DNA of 64,000 nucleotides from NCBI GenBank assembly GCA_015680685.1, contig MNCI01004792.1, positions 26,558-90,557 on the forward strand. Direction: 5' to 3'. Within the stretch, counting starts at the first letter, position 1, and each line of letters opens with the position of its first letter. This DNA is from Gnetum montanum. Lineage: Eukaryota > Streptophyta > Gnetopsida > Gnetales > Gnetaceae. The position numbers and the translations under genes are program-made. Below the pieces are notes generated by a model that was not told the DNA's origin, did not search any database, and saw only the letters and a list, made by a program, of their open reading frames with translations. Of this stretch, positions 12,240 through 24,135 are shown in pieces.

Positions 12240-12535
12240 TCAAGCTAGCTTACACATGCTCAGCTTGACTTACACACTCTAGGCCTAGTTACTCAAGCTG
12301 TCAGCTTACTCACATTGTCAGCTTGCTCATGCTATCAACTTACTCACATTGTTAGCTTACTCACGCTACCAGCTTACTCACGTTGTCAGCTTGCTCACGC
12401 TGTCAGTTTACTCACGTTGTCAGCTTGCTCACGCTGTCAGTTTACTCACGTTGTCAGCTTGCTCACGCTATCAGCTTACTCATGCTGTCAGCTTACACAT
12501 GCTGTTAGCTTGCTCATGCCAGCTTGACAACCTAG
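12240..12535 (+). repeat. 17-bp minisatellite between primer site and gag
   Basis: About 17 units of a 17-bp motif near GTCAGCTTGCTCACGCT. Alternate units are often GTCAGTTTACTCACGTT, giving a 34-bp higher period in the middle. Any open frames here (Cys/Ser/Leu-rich) are products of the repeat and not genes. It lies in the 5' untranslated leader of element D. The same CTCACGCT word recurs in the LTR and in the antisense gene's first intron. Confidence 0.85.
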
Positions 12536-12629
12536 CTTATGCACACTCACTATGGAATCTTCCCAGATCAACATAGTGACACTCCTGATCTCTAACTTTG
12601 GGGCTGAAACCTCAAACCCTGTGACTTCT

Positions 12630-14905
12630 ATGGAACCCATAACTGTTATTGAATAGATAAACCCCCAAGGCCCTATGTGCTAGTCACTTAGGCTACAAGG
12701 AAAAGACCTCACTTATGCAATTCTCACACCAGAATAATATAACTTCATCTATGTCAAGATTCAAGCCAACCTACCTATCAATCATGTCGAAATGGAAGTA
12801 AAGTGAAACTAGGAGCTTAATTACAAAGGAGGTTGTAAGTTTACTCCCTAAGCATTTGATATAATCCCCCTGTCTGAACACCATCATCGACTTATATCTT
12901 AGCTTCTTATGGCGAGGAGTCAAGCCTTATAAACACCTTTGATGGAGCCTCAAAGTGGAGATGAGGAAGATGACTTCGCATCCCAATCTGAGCATGGGGA
13001 TTCATACCATACCGTTAGTTCCCACGCCCATACAAACCCATTATTCCAACCTTTCCTGGATGAAACTATGCTTCCTCCTTCATTTGCAAACACTCGAGCA
13101 CCGATTTCCTAACAAGAAATACCCACCTCCATTCCCACCTTCTCCATGCCCAACATTTAATTTGATATGTCCACTTCCATCATACCTCTGCAACTGTAGC
13201 CCCGACAACCTCCTCCTCAAACTAATGCAGGATTGATCTTTCGACCTCAGGTAATTGAGATGCCATCAACTATACTAGCTTCCACGTCCATCCATTACAT
13301 ACCACAAGTGTAGACCCATGGAGCACCATTGATTACTTTAGCCCAACACGTTCAGGGTGTTACCTCACAACTTGTGGCTGGGCAGTGGGTTTCACTAGGT
13401 GTTCAACAACACCAACCTACCCACTATAGTGTACCACATCCTGCAATTCCATCTCTGAATGTTGCTCCATCGCAACAACTGACAATCCAATAGCCTCCCT
13501 TTCCACAGACCATGCAACAATATAATTACTATCAATCACAATCCACTCAACTAGCTGGTCTGCCTACCACTCAAGAGTGGATAGACACAAAAAGAATGAT
13601 GCACTCATTAACCGAGGAGTTAAAGCACCTTAAAACTACAAACACTAAGGAACTCAAGGTGCTGGACTTCTACCAAGATGACCCAATCCACCCTTCAATT
13701 CCACCATTAACCTTGCCGAAGGGAATCTCATTGCCTCACCTAACCAAGTACAATTGAGAGAGAGATCCAAATACCCATTTGGTAACATTTCGTCTAGAGT
13801 GTCTATTGCTTTAAGCTTGGCCTCATGCAATTCTACATGTATTTGCTATGTCTCGGATAGGAAGAGCCTTAGACTGGTACTGAGCTTTACCCCATAACTC
13901 CATATCCTCTCTGGAGGACTTGTTACATTAGTTCATTACCTATTTTAAATGTAATTTAAAGCTTGAAGCTACATTGGATAGCTTGATTCAAAGTAAAAAG
14001 GCACCGTTAAAACCAGCGCAAAAATTTATCCAAAGGTGGAGTGCAGCCCTAAATGAACTTCACAAGCCCATACCTGAGACATACCTACTTACCATTCTTA
14101 AGGATTCCATGAATGACTTCATTAAACTAAAAATTTATTATCTAAGTGTCCATACTTTAAGTCAAGCATTTGCACAAATTAAGAACATAGAGGAGGCGGC
14201 ACAAATAAGTAAAGACCCAGCTTACTTAGCCTTTAGGAGCCAACATACAATGAAGGATAAGGATAAATCCAAAATAACAGTAGCGGAAGTGGTAGAAACA
14301 ACCCAACCTAATAATCCAAGATAGAAAGGAAAACAACCCACCGCTCCAATTGGTCGTGAAAGAAACACGCCTACGCCTACACCTGAATCTTCCTCAAAAA
14401 AAAACCACAAACATGGGTCTCACTCATACAATTGAATGAAAAGATCCCATTCAATATACATCCTTTCCTATGAAGCCTTCACAATTGTTAGACCAGCTTC
14501 TAAAGGCTGGATTAATCCAACACAAACAAATGTCTCCCACAAGGTCCCAAAAACATGATCGATTTTGTGAGTTGGCTAAAAACCCAACTTTAGCAACGAC
14601 TAATGAGCCCCCCATTCCAAGAGGCTTTAGGTTGGATAGGTTTTGTGAATATCATCAATGGTGTGGGCACAAAACTGACTACTAGTTTACTTTAAAATAA
14701 GATATACAGTTCATGATTGACAGGGGTGAAATAATATTTGATGAGGCAAACCCAGTAAAACCCCAAAACCAAACCATGGGAGTCTACAAGGATCCTCTCA
14801 ATATTAAAGACTCACCATATGTGATTAAGACTATTCATGTGGACAATGGGCAAGATACACCTCAAAAACCTTTGGTCATATTCACATTCCCCACACCATA
14901 AAAAT
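12630..14905 (+). pseudogene. gag: gag of Tat-type element D (broken)
   Basis: The start is taken at the ATG at 12630 (MEPITVIE) because element C has a similar start after the same leader words (MAQSTIGFE at 58710). The N-terminal third is Pro/Thr/Ser-rich and full of stops. 13512-14324 holds the retrotransposon gag core: LPKGISLPHLTKYN.ERDPNTHL, then AQKFIQRWSAALNELHKP, then FIKLKIYYL. A Lys-rich segment follows, then at 14640-14690 a zinc-knuckle-like CEYHQWCGHKTDY whose last Cys codon is replaced by a stop (DYC is intact in element C). At least six stops or frameshifts separate the pieces. Gag would form the virus-like particle. Confidence 0.75.
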
Positions 14906-15099
14906 CATTTATCATCCATGTACCCCCTTTTGTTGTAACAACAACCACACCATCAGAAAATCAACCCACTCCCTTTGATATTCAGGTGCCAAAACAGCTT
15001 GACACGCAAACCACTACCATTTCCCCATGACCCCTATGAGAGCATCTTGTTGACAGGCTAACACGAGAATGCCTAGAGAAGGAATGTCATGAGCATGAA

Positions 15100-16232
15100 G
15101 TAGGACCACCAAAGCCCATATTGCTAAATGCTATTCCTATGGTTCCATCCATCAGTGAGTCTAGCACAAGTCATCAAGGCAGGAGTGTCGGTACTTATAG
15201 GGTCCCAAACTCAACATCCCCAGCTACCAATGCAAGAATACCTCCATGAAAGATACAAATGCTGGGTCAAATGGACCAAGTCTCTAAAGAAAAGAGTGCC
15301 CCAAATGGTAAGGACCTAGTGAGTGCATTGACCCAAGTCATGTAGGCTTTGAAACAAAAGAATAATTTCTTAAGCCTGTATGATCTGGCAATGACTTCAA
15401 CTATACATCAGGAAGCTCTCATGCATATGTTGATATCAATTCCTGTTAGTGATGACCTTCCTATAGACAAGCTATCCATTTATGCAGTACTGTCCCCACA
15501 ACCTCAAGAATCGAGGACCACATCCCTAGAGTTTTGTGCTAATGACATCAAGCAAGATGAGAAAATGGGAGAGGTTACTATAGCCCCAATGTTCATAACA
15601 ATATATGTCAATCATTTCAAAATACGCAGGGTGCATATTGATTCCAGCGCGACAATGAACGTAGTACCCTTTCCTGTCATCAAAAAAATGGGGCTTGTAG
15701 AGCAAATGTAGCCCACAACAACTTCTTTCTTAAAATCCTTCCATGGTTCCTATATTGTGGTGAAAGGTATGGTTACATTGGATTTCATAGCAGGGGACCA
15801 GTTCCCCACATCAGCAAAATTCATAGTGGTTGACGAAATGTTGGGTTCAATTTGATTCTAGGATGTCCTTGGCTAGCTCAACTTAGAGCCATATCCTCAC
15901 TAATCCATCAAGAGATCCACCTACCTTATGAGGACGGTGAGAGCATCATACACGGGGACATGATATAATCACTCACTTCCTTGCACTTCAGAATGGATCA
16001 GGGGTCAGAGGTTGAATTCTCTAAGCCTAAACAAGGGACCATGAGTATACTTCAAGACATGAACCAAACATTAACTCATGGTCTAACTAAAACTGAGGAA
16101 GCACCGAACAACACAAACATAGGGGTCATTCCCATTGATGTCTCTTGGTCAGAATTACCCTTTGAAATCACCAGTGAAGGGGAAGGTGAGTATAAGATCA
16201 TACCTGCATGCCCTACCGCTCGCATCAAACTG
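15100..16232 (+). pseudogene. aspartic protease region of element D (broken)
   Basis: The frame at 15349-15711 ends FKIRRVHIDSSATMNVVPF, then VIKKMGLVEQM. The catalytic triad appears as DSSA at 15640-15651 in place of DSGA. Element C has VDDGATTNVIPF in the same context. After a stop the downstream flap region follows (FLKSFHGSYIVVKGMVTLDF, then ILGCPWLAQL with a frameshift). The last conserved segment, SWSELPFEI...GEGEYKIIP, ends at a stop at 16232. Element C ends its protease segment at the equivalent place (WVELPFQAI... near 55110). Sense coding resumes only at 23103, so a pol intron of about 6.9 kb, holding the antisense gene, is inferred here. Confidence 0.75.
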
Positions 16233-16254
16233 TGAAAGATTAAAAAGCAACTCA

Positions 16255-16570
16255 ATAATTAGGGTGAACTACCAACCGTCCGGAAATATTTTAAACTGCC
16301 AATTGTTCAGTATGATGTTAAACTGCTAAGAACCATCTAGAAAGATGTTAAACTACCAATCATCCAGTATGATGTTAAACTACCAAGCGAATGTCCATAA
16401 TGATGTTAAACTAGCCACGGTTAGAAATGGCTGAGTCCTTTTAAAGCTCCCTAAAAATATTGTTGATTTTGGCCTGCTATGGCCTAAAACTGGTGATCTT
16501 TCTTTCTTTAACATAGATGTGATAGTCCATCATGACTTTAAATTGATGTACATAGCCCAAAATGGCTTTA
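16255..16570 (+). repeat. boundary array 1 of element D (ATGATGTTAAACTACC units)
   Basis: About eight loosely spaced units, 27-40 bp apart, built on ATGATGTTAAACTRCC/AGCC with variable spacers (GTCC.., CATCCAG..). It lies exactly between the end of the protease region and the 3' end of the antisense gene. Element C has the same core in the same place (54690-54850). Confidence 0.75.
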
Positions 16571-19500
16571 AACTAGAGCCAACATGTTACAAATTCACAA
16601 ACTCTCGTTATGTTACGTTAAATTTTCATTTACAAGTTACAAGTTACAATTTTGATTCATGTCTTCTCACTACTTTCCTTTTTTACAAACATTTGATTTA
16701 CAATTTGTTCTCTTATTTTACATTCAGCTACACACATATGTTCGTGATAATACTTGAGAAAACAAATAAAAGGAGAAAACATATACAAATATAAAAAATA
16801 AAAATATTGAACATCAATATGGTAATAGAATTCCAACACATTATGCCATGATTAGATCCATATTATTTGTCCATTCGTCCATCATATATTTCCATTAAAC
16901 ATCCAGAAATCCAAAACACTTAATAGCTAAAGCTAGATTAACAGTAAACTCATGCATCAGTACTAGGAGGGGGTTGGTCCCCAAAATCCTCTTCATGATC
17001 TGCTCTCACTCCACTGGGGCTAGCTCCATCATTAACATGTCCCTATAACAGAACAAAAAACAAAAAAAAAAAAGGAATAGTAAGGCAAATCATGAATAAA
17101 AAACCATGAAAAATAGTAAAACTAATAAGAAAAACAATAAAACCATATGAAAATAAGCACCATAATAAAACACTCACAAGTGAGGAAGGTCTTAAGCTAG
17201 CCTCTAAACACCATAGAATCTCCTCCTTGGGCACATTTTCCCAATCCTTCTCTAGGCCAAGATCAATACCATTCAAGGTTTTACCCTTGTCCACTGAGGT
17301 CCAGGTAGGGCATTCAAGAGAGAACTTGCCTTTCGACGCCTCCCCGAAGGTGGTGGTAATGGTTCTCTCAGGAGATTCCTCCACCTCAGTGCACTCGACA
17401 AACCTATCATAAGCAGGATGCAAGCCAAGCCCATCAATGAACATTTTCATCCAATGATGCTTAATTGACTCCTCCTTTAACCATTTCTTGTACTGATGCT
17501 TGTGATCCTTTTGGTCTTGACCCCACTTCTATACTTTAGCAACAAAGGATTTCCAATTGTGACATTTCCTATTTAGCAAATCCATCTATGCCCTTTGTTC
17601 AACTAAATCCCATGTCTCTTGCACTTTGCTATTCAAAACTATCCAGTAACGGGCATAGGTGATCTCAAATGTGTGCCAAGTACTATCACCAGATAGCCTA
17701 GTAGTAGCAAAATCATAATGGGATTGGAGATCCCTCTTCTCCTCTCTCTAATTTACTAGTGCTTCCTTCAAAGAGTGCACCTCATCCCATAGATACTCAA
17801 CTGAACACCTACAAGTCTAGAGTGACTTAGCATTCTATACAGCACAACCAGAAATTACATCATAAACCTTTCTAGGGACTTGTTCAATGTTCCCTGGCAA
17901 TTCAAGGAGGGCATCAATATGAGTAGCCTTAGAAGGATCCCATTGAAGCTTGGTGCCTACATGGTGTAAGTACTGTACACATGAATCAGCTATAATAAAA
18001 AAAATAAACTTAAAGAAACACAATAAACCTAGACACTTAGCATAATACGTAACATACACATACCTAGTTCTAGATGAGCTTGTTGTAGGCAAGAGACCAC
18101 ATCATTAACGATGCCTATGAAAAAATCCATTTTACTAGGCATCTCAGGCCTTGGGCTTAGCTGGTCAGTAAAGGTGGGACAAGCATGGAAGTATGTGATT
18201 CTGACACCTCCACTCGGGATGTATGTGCCTCAGAAATCTCAATGTCTACCTCTAATGCTAAAAAAAAATCAAGATAATCAAAGACAACGCATAAAAGTTA
18301 AAGAGTACAAAAACATGGATTGAGCTAAAAGGAACTTACCAAAAAGCCCTTTGCTGGTAAGATTAGGTGGATCACCAAGTTGCAAAGATCCATCGAAGAA
18401 ACCTCTTTCATCACTTGAATACCTAAGTGCATCCAAAGCCTCCACAAGCTTCGTCCCCATGATGCTTGTCACATCTTCCTCTTGTAGGGCAAGAGGTTCC
18501 TCGATTACTTCTTCCCCTTATTTTCCTTCTTCCTTTGGCCCTGTGACGACCACCTCTAGTTCAACCATCAGGGCCAAGACTTCTCTCTCCCTCTTAGGAA
18601 TTTCCTTTGATAACACCAGAATCCTAGTGTTAGTATGACATAGCATATACACACGTTTAATAAACATATGAGCCAAAACACAATAAAAAAGTAAATATAT
18701 AACAACAAAATAAAATACATACCCTCCATTGGTAGTACAAAGAAGATCCTCTTTACTCTTGGTGGTTTCACCTCTGGGGTAGGCTCCCTTGGGCATTCAT
18801 TTCTCTTCACCTTTGCCTTGGATCTTTCAATGATCTCACAAATCAGATGTTCAGCCCCTTTAATAGACATGTGTCGTATAGTTGGTTCCAATCCCAAGCT
18901 ATCACAGGAATGATGGGAATGACTAGCTGCACCCCTAGTAGTAACAGACACTAATTCTTCAATGCCTTTGGGTGGGTCCTGAGATCTAGTGGTGCTAAAC
19001 AAATGATGAATCTAGGGTTGGGACAACTATGAACGATCCCTCAATATATAATAGTTATCACCATAAACTACTAGGAAGTCAGCAAACCTACATAGATACC
19101 CTGCAAAGAAGGCAAATGTGAAGTGGGATTTGGCATTGATGTTTGAGCGTAATCTGACAATCTCTCCATGGAAGCTAGATCCAAGAAATTGTAACCAGTT
19201 ATAATGCATGCCCATCTCTAGGATTGCATGTATGATACACATGGACTCGATCCCAAGGTTTATTCCTTGAGAAAGAGATTTAGGGTATGCTTGTGCCTAA
19301 AAGAGAGGATACAAGAAGTTCACCTCCATTGATTGAGTATCATCCTACATTGAAAAACCTTTGGGACCCCGAGACACACCTAACCAGTCTTCAAGTTCCT
19401 TTATGATTTGGCTTTCTTTAGTTGCTTTATTTACTGCCACTCTAGCACCATCCATAGGCACATCAAAAAGATCAGAAACGAACTCAGTAGTTAGGTGGAA

Positions 19501-20984
19501 AGACAGATTGACTCCTCAAACCCACGTGGTGAAATGAGAAGCATTGTTGCTAAAATAATCAACAATGGTAATCATTTTAGTAGCTAGGATGTCAGGAGTC
19601 AGATCAGTGAACAAGTCCATCAAACCCACACAGGTAAGAAGGCTGATGACCAACTCAGAAGCCTTCGTCTACAACCATTGTAGTGACTATTCTATCTCTC
19701 CATATTTCATGAAAAGAGTGGCCTTGGTATGCCCTGATATGATGGTAACTTCATTTGAAGAGACAACCGCTGTAGGAAAAACATAGAGTGAAAGGTTAGA
19801 AACATAGTACACAATGATGCCACAAAGAGAAATGGACTCTAGTATGTGATCATTTACCACGAGTAAATGCCGTAGGAATATTAGGCACAGGATCAATTCT
19901 CTGAGGAAAAATTGGCCCATTTGAGGACCAATCCTCATGTAAGTAGCCACGAACTTGACAAAATTTGAAAGCCCTTGAGAATTGCCTATGGTAGTCAACA
20001 ATAGCCGCTTTTGTCTGGTCCAGTACCGCAACACTAAGAATGGGACCCACCATGAATGTCTCCAACGCTGTGCATGATAAGAAAGCCCACCGTCATCATC
20101 ATGCATCCCATTCTCATCAAAATGAGGCCTACATAGAAGGAGAATATTTATGCATAGATAATAATATAACTTTAAAAGAATCAAAAATTAAGCAAAGAAC
20201 AAAAGATCATACCTATCCATTCTATACACTATCCCAGGTAGGTTCTGGAATAGAGTGTGCACGCGGAAGGCTAGAAAAATTGTGTTGCTACTATTATAAT
20301 AACTACAAGTAGGTAGCTCCCACACACGAGTCAAGGGACAAGTAGATCTAGGACCCTTAGGAGGACCTCCCTCAACTGCGAAAAGTCCCTCATCTATGTC
20401 AGTAATGAAGGAAAGCATGTCTCATGTAGATCCAGGCAACATGGTTTCAATGATATCACGAGCCAACTGCTCACTTAAATGAGACCATATAACTACGCTA
20501 AAATTCTGTAAAACGAATGATAAGAATGAACCAACATCGGGACGAAACCATATCACATGAGGCCTAATGCACATGTCATAAGGAGGTATGTCCAATTCAA
20601 AAGGGCCAAACCAAGTAAGTACACCAACGAGCTCAACCACAAGGAGGGAAGATTTAAGCCCCCTGCATATAGCTAAAACCTTAGGTTAGTAAGAAATATA
20701 TATGCAGCTACATAAGTCAAAAATAGATAAATAACACTTAATATATAGATCCACCCCATGAGACAAGGACACCGATATTTTTTCATTGTATTTAATGCTT
20801 GCTGGGGTACACTGGAATCCATTACACAGTAAATCAACACACAAGTACAGATCATGAACATTCACAGAAACAATGTTTAAATCATCTATCCCAAGAAAAC
20901 AATAAACAATGTAGACATAAAACTAGCAAATAATAAACATCTCAGCAAACAATTTACATCTTCACGTTCTTATTCACATTGCAG

Positions 20985-21200
20985 TTTCCTGGGCACTCAT
21001 GCCAAACTCTTTCCTGGGCACTCACACCCAACTCTTCCTTGGGCACTCACACCCTGCACTTTCCTAGGCACTCATGCCCTACTCTTCCCTAGGCATTCAT
21101 GCCATGCACTTCCTTGGGAACTCATGCCCTAATCTTCCCTGGGCACTCATGTCCTACACTTCCCTGGGCACTCACACCCTGCACTTCTCTAAGACATGCC
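20985..21200. repeat. ~30-bp tandem array in intron 1
   Basis: About seven units of 29-32 bp based on CTTCCCTGGGCACTCATGCC, alternating 'cactcatgccct' and 'cactcacaccct'. It lies within the antisense gene's first intron. Confidence 0.75.
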
Positions 21201-21599
21201 CTGCAACTCACGCTGTAGTTGAGACATCATAGAATGAGATAATAATACAACAAAATTCTTGATCCAAGAAAAAATCATGAGAGTAATGGTCCAAATAAGA
21301 TTCTTGTGCGTGGTTCGGAATCACCAAAATTATGGTTTTCATTTAGCTCTTTTTTTATGCTTATTTGTTTCAGTGGAAAAGAGTCCCCTAGTTCCCTCGT
21401 GCATTCTATAAAAAAGAAAAGATTACTTTGGTAGCTGACTATGTGTTTCTTCCTACCACAAACAATCGATGTGAACAATTGATCTATGTTTGGAAAAGAT
21501 CGATTACTTTTAGCTACTAGTCTAGATAAGTGGTGCCACTCTAGGGGTCCACGATCGGGATAAGGATTCCTGTAACACATGTACCTCAGAGTTCACACC

Positions 21600-22080
21600 C
21601 TGTAACACATGCACTCAACTAATGTTGAGTTTGCTTCAACTCACGCTACAAAAACTCACGTTGTGCCTATCTCCCACAGAACTTATGCTGGATTTCCTAC
21701 CTTGGCACTCATGCTGGGTTTCCTGCATTCTAACTCACATTGGAAACCCTGCAGCTCATGTTGCCTAGAATGCTCACGTTGCCTAGGGAATCCAACGCTC
21801 ACATTGCCCAGGAACCCTGCAATCACACTGCACAAGTAACCCTTCGCATGCCCCACACTGCAGCAACATGCTCTGGTAGTCATGTTGCCTTGGGAAAACT
21901 CATGTTGCCAAGAAGCCCTGGCAGTCACGTTGCATTGGAAAATAAACTCATGTTGTCCAGGAAGCCCTGGAACTCACGTTGTCCTCACCCTAGTAACCAA
22001 AATGAAAATGAAAATAAAAAATCTAACATTCCCTACACATGCCCTGCGCACTTCCTAGGTTATTCATGCCTTGGACAGCT
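21600..22080. repeat. degenerate GCTCACGTTGCC / CCAGGAACCCTG repeat block
   Basis: Irregular repeats of CTCACGTTGCC and AGGAAGCCCTGG-like words at 25-45 bp spacing. They make several chance open frames on both strands (for example 21683-21928 and 21740-22105) that share only the repeat's composition. It belongs to intron 1 of the antisense gene. Confidence 0.65.
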
Positions 22081-22559
22081 CATGCCCTGCCCCAAAAGAA
22101 AATAACAAAAAAATGGCAAGTAGTAGGCGACAAACCCTAGAAACAAGCCCTGAATCCTCAAAACAACCCAAAATTGTGGCCATATAAATCACACTGCCAT
22201 AGCTAACACTATGTGTAGAATACTAGAGAAAAATAAGAGGAAAACAAACCCACCTACATAGAGTTCCATCCCATGATGGAATCCTATCTTGAGGGAGACG
22301 CTGAAGTACCTCTTTGCTCTCCTCCATGAATGCCATATTTTCTTGCCTTTTCCCATTGCCTCGGCTTGCTTTCCCTTTTCCCTTCATGGCTGCCCTGTAA
22401 CTCATGCTGTAGCTCACGCTGACGCTCATGCTGATGCTCACGTTACACTCCCTAGCTTGCTCACGCTACAATCCAAATGCCCAAGAACTCACGCTAGCAC
22501 AAATGATGCCCTTGTATCTCAAAACCACTTTTTAACCCCATGTTCACCTTCAATTTAGT

Positions 22560-23102
22560 TATTTATTTTATTTTATTATATTTATACCTTTATATTTTTT
22601 CATTTAATTCATCATGTTTCATGTTTAATTTTTATCTTCATGTTATTACTTATGTCATATTAGTTCTATTTTTACATTCCTCTTTATTTTATTTTTGTGG
22701 AGTAAAAAAAAAATATTAAATATATAAAATATATATATATATAAAGGAGAGGAGAAAGGTTAAAAAAATGTATATACAAACATATAAAATACATAATGAC
22801 ATGCATAAAAACCCGTAGGACTTTAAAATCCTTTAAAGTTATGGTTCACACAAAATTAACAATGCTGCATACACTCATCCATAACATAAGATGACATGAA
22901 TGTTACTAGCCTGGTATGACCTAAAACTACCATGACTATTGCTACGTTCCATGATTTCATTGGTACATAGTTTAATTACCCTATGCTTGTTTACATTTAG
23001 TATCTCCTTCATCAAAGGAATGTCACTCACTTCACTCCTGGTTTAAATTGGTAGGAGCAAGCACATGGCCACCAAGAATATTCTTTCAACATTGCCTCTC
23101 AG
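22560..23102 (+). other. gap between antisense gene 5' end and RT; weak boundary array and pol intron acceptor
   Basis: AT-rich (a TATATATATA run near 22735), followed by two or three degenerate array units (CTGGTATGACCTAAAACTACC at 22913). The sense coding region restarts after TTCTTTCAACATTGCCTCTCAG, ending at 23102. Element C has the parallel TTCTTTTAACGTTGACAG (ending at 49007 on the minus strand), so both look like the 3' splice site of the pol intron. No clear TATA box for the antisense gene is visible upstream of 22387. Confidence 0.5.
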
Positions 23103-23645
23103 TGGACCATAAGGGGAGGTAAAAAGAGAAATCAATCTCAAATCCTTGGATTTAGAACCATGCACTTATAATAATTTAATAGCCTCTACTCAGGAAACGT
23201 CATATTGGCCTAAAAATATGGCTAAGACTTTAGATCTAGAGGCCGATAATATCACTAAAGATCCTCTTGTTGAAGTCCCAGTTACTACATTCAATAGTGA
23301 AACTAGAACATTAAAACTAAGTGCCCTACTAGACTTACAACTTGTCAGTGACATCACTCAAGTGCTGAAAGGCAATATAAAAACATTCGCATGGTCATAT
23401 ATCGACATGCCAGGATTAGACCCCTGAATCGTCCAACAAAACATCATTCTTGATGCAAAAGTCAAATCGGTGAAGCAAAAGGCACAAAAGGTTAAACCTA
23501 AGGTGGCATTAGCAGTCTGTGCTAAAATCACAAAGCTCTACGAAGACAATTTCATTTGAGATGTTGACTATTTTGACTGGGTATCAAACATCGTCCTTGT
23601 CCCTAAGAATAACGAAGACTGCCAGCATGCGTTTGACAACCTGAA
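23103..23645 (+). pseudogene. pol: pol of element D: RT N-terminal part, catalytic core deleted
   Basis: The frame carries DLEADNITKDPLVEVPVTTF, LKLSALLDLQLV, KTFAWSYIDMPGLDP, then (after a stop) VDYFDWVSNIVLVPKN. This is the region just before the RT palm in Tat elements. It then jumps directly at about 23610 to NEDCQHAFDNLKKELL, which belongs after the RT thumb. Element C keeps about 650 nt between the same two points, including VDD. The whole RT palm is therefore deleted and this copy cannot encode an RT. Confidence 0.8.
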
Positions 23646-24135
23646 GAAAGAGTTGTTATAGTTGCCAACATTTTTCCCACCACAAAGGGATTAACCTTTC
23701 TACATCTACCTAGAAAGCTCAGATGTGTCTATATCTATGTTGTTGTGCCAAAGAAGGGACGACAGGTCAGAAGTCCCTATCTATTATGTAAGTCATGTTG
23801 TATTTGCGTACGAAACAAGGTACAATGAGGTAGAACGTAACTGTTTGGCATTGGTGTTTGCACTAAAAAAATGTAGATACTATCTTTTCCGTAGCCAAGT
23901 CAACATAATCTGCAAGAACAACATTCTGTGGGCCATCATAAACAATTTATATGAGAGTAGTAGGATAGCCTACTGGAAGGCCATCACAGTGGAATTTGAC
24001 TTGCACTACATTAGCCAATCATCCACAAGAGGCCAGGCCATAGCCAACCAGCTTGTAATGTCACCTGTTAATGATCAAGCTGTGATAGAGCCCGAGTCTC
24101 CTGATGATAGATACATAGTTTAAGCCCTGTATCGA
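23646..24135 (+). pseudogene. RNase H domain of element D
   Basis: The frame reads FYIYLESSDVSISMLL, VPIYYVSHVVFAYETRYNEV, ERNCLALVFALKKCRYYLF, then RIAYWKAITVEFDLHYISQ. These are the blocks of the first gypsy RNase H (….YD.sdtAigavLvQ, piyYvSkaL...E.rY...Ek..LAlV.a..klR.Yf). The first catalytic Asp (usually tDaS) reads as SSDVS. It degrades the RNA strand during reverse transcription. The N-terminal side has a stop and a frameshift. Confidence 0.75.

Larger units (their letters stand above)
20663..22252 (-). other. intron 1 of the antisense gene in D, expanded by repeats
   Basis: About 1.59 kb against 764 bp in element C. Most of it is short repeats (20985-21200 and 21600-22080) made of the words GGGCACTCATGCCCT and CACGTTGCC. 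Splice sites: donor GTGGGT at 22252 and acceptor ...ATGCAG ending at 20663. Joining gives a frame-preserving AG|G codon, the same phase as in C. Confidence 0.6.
16950..22387 (-). pseudogene. antisense spliced gene inside element D (HAD/FCP1-like N-terminal part)
   Basis: Unnamed gene opposite to gag-pol. Exon model (minus): 22387-22253, 20662-20213, 20128-19858, 19769-18723, 18623-18340, 18249-18064, 17989-17178, 17042-16950. Most junctions are GT-AG with good donors (GTAAGT, GTATGT, GTGAGT), and phases match those in element C except at exon 5, which needs a frameshift. Exon 1 is short and basic (MKGKGKASRGNG). Exon 2 reads LLVVELVGVLTW, then RPDVGSFLSFVLQNFSVVIW, then SHLSEQ: this follows the FCP1/NLI-interacting-factor HAD pattern (hhhhDxxGhL, then RP...FL.F....F.VhIWSS), but motif I Asp is Glu (20632-20634). 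Exon 4 holds a long domain with SGHTKATLFMKYGEIE and FVSDLFDVPMDG. Exon 7 ends with AYDRFVEC and KDWENVPKEEILWCLEA. Exon 8 is acidic and ends in TGA. In-frame stops in exons 2 and 4 make this copy dead. Function unknown. Confidence 0.7.

Noticed and set aside
12315-12576. Two overlapping Cys/Ser/Leu-rich frames that look like a small cysteine-rich protein
   Set aside because: Both are translations of the 17-bp minisatellite, which is open in more than one frame.
19687-20184. 165-codon minus-strand frame taken as one exon
   Set aside because: It reads through an intron (acceptor at 20129) and shifts frame relative to the conserved peptide; the spliced model fits element C better.
21683-22105. 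Opposing open frames of 81 and 121 codons
   Set aside because: Both arise from the CACGTTGCC/CCAGGAACCC repeats in intron 1 of the antisense gene.
16950-22387. Considered as an independent DNA transposon inserted in D
   Set aside because: No terminal inverted repeats or target duplication seen, and C carries the same gene at the same pol position with the same border arrays, so an inherited module is simpler.
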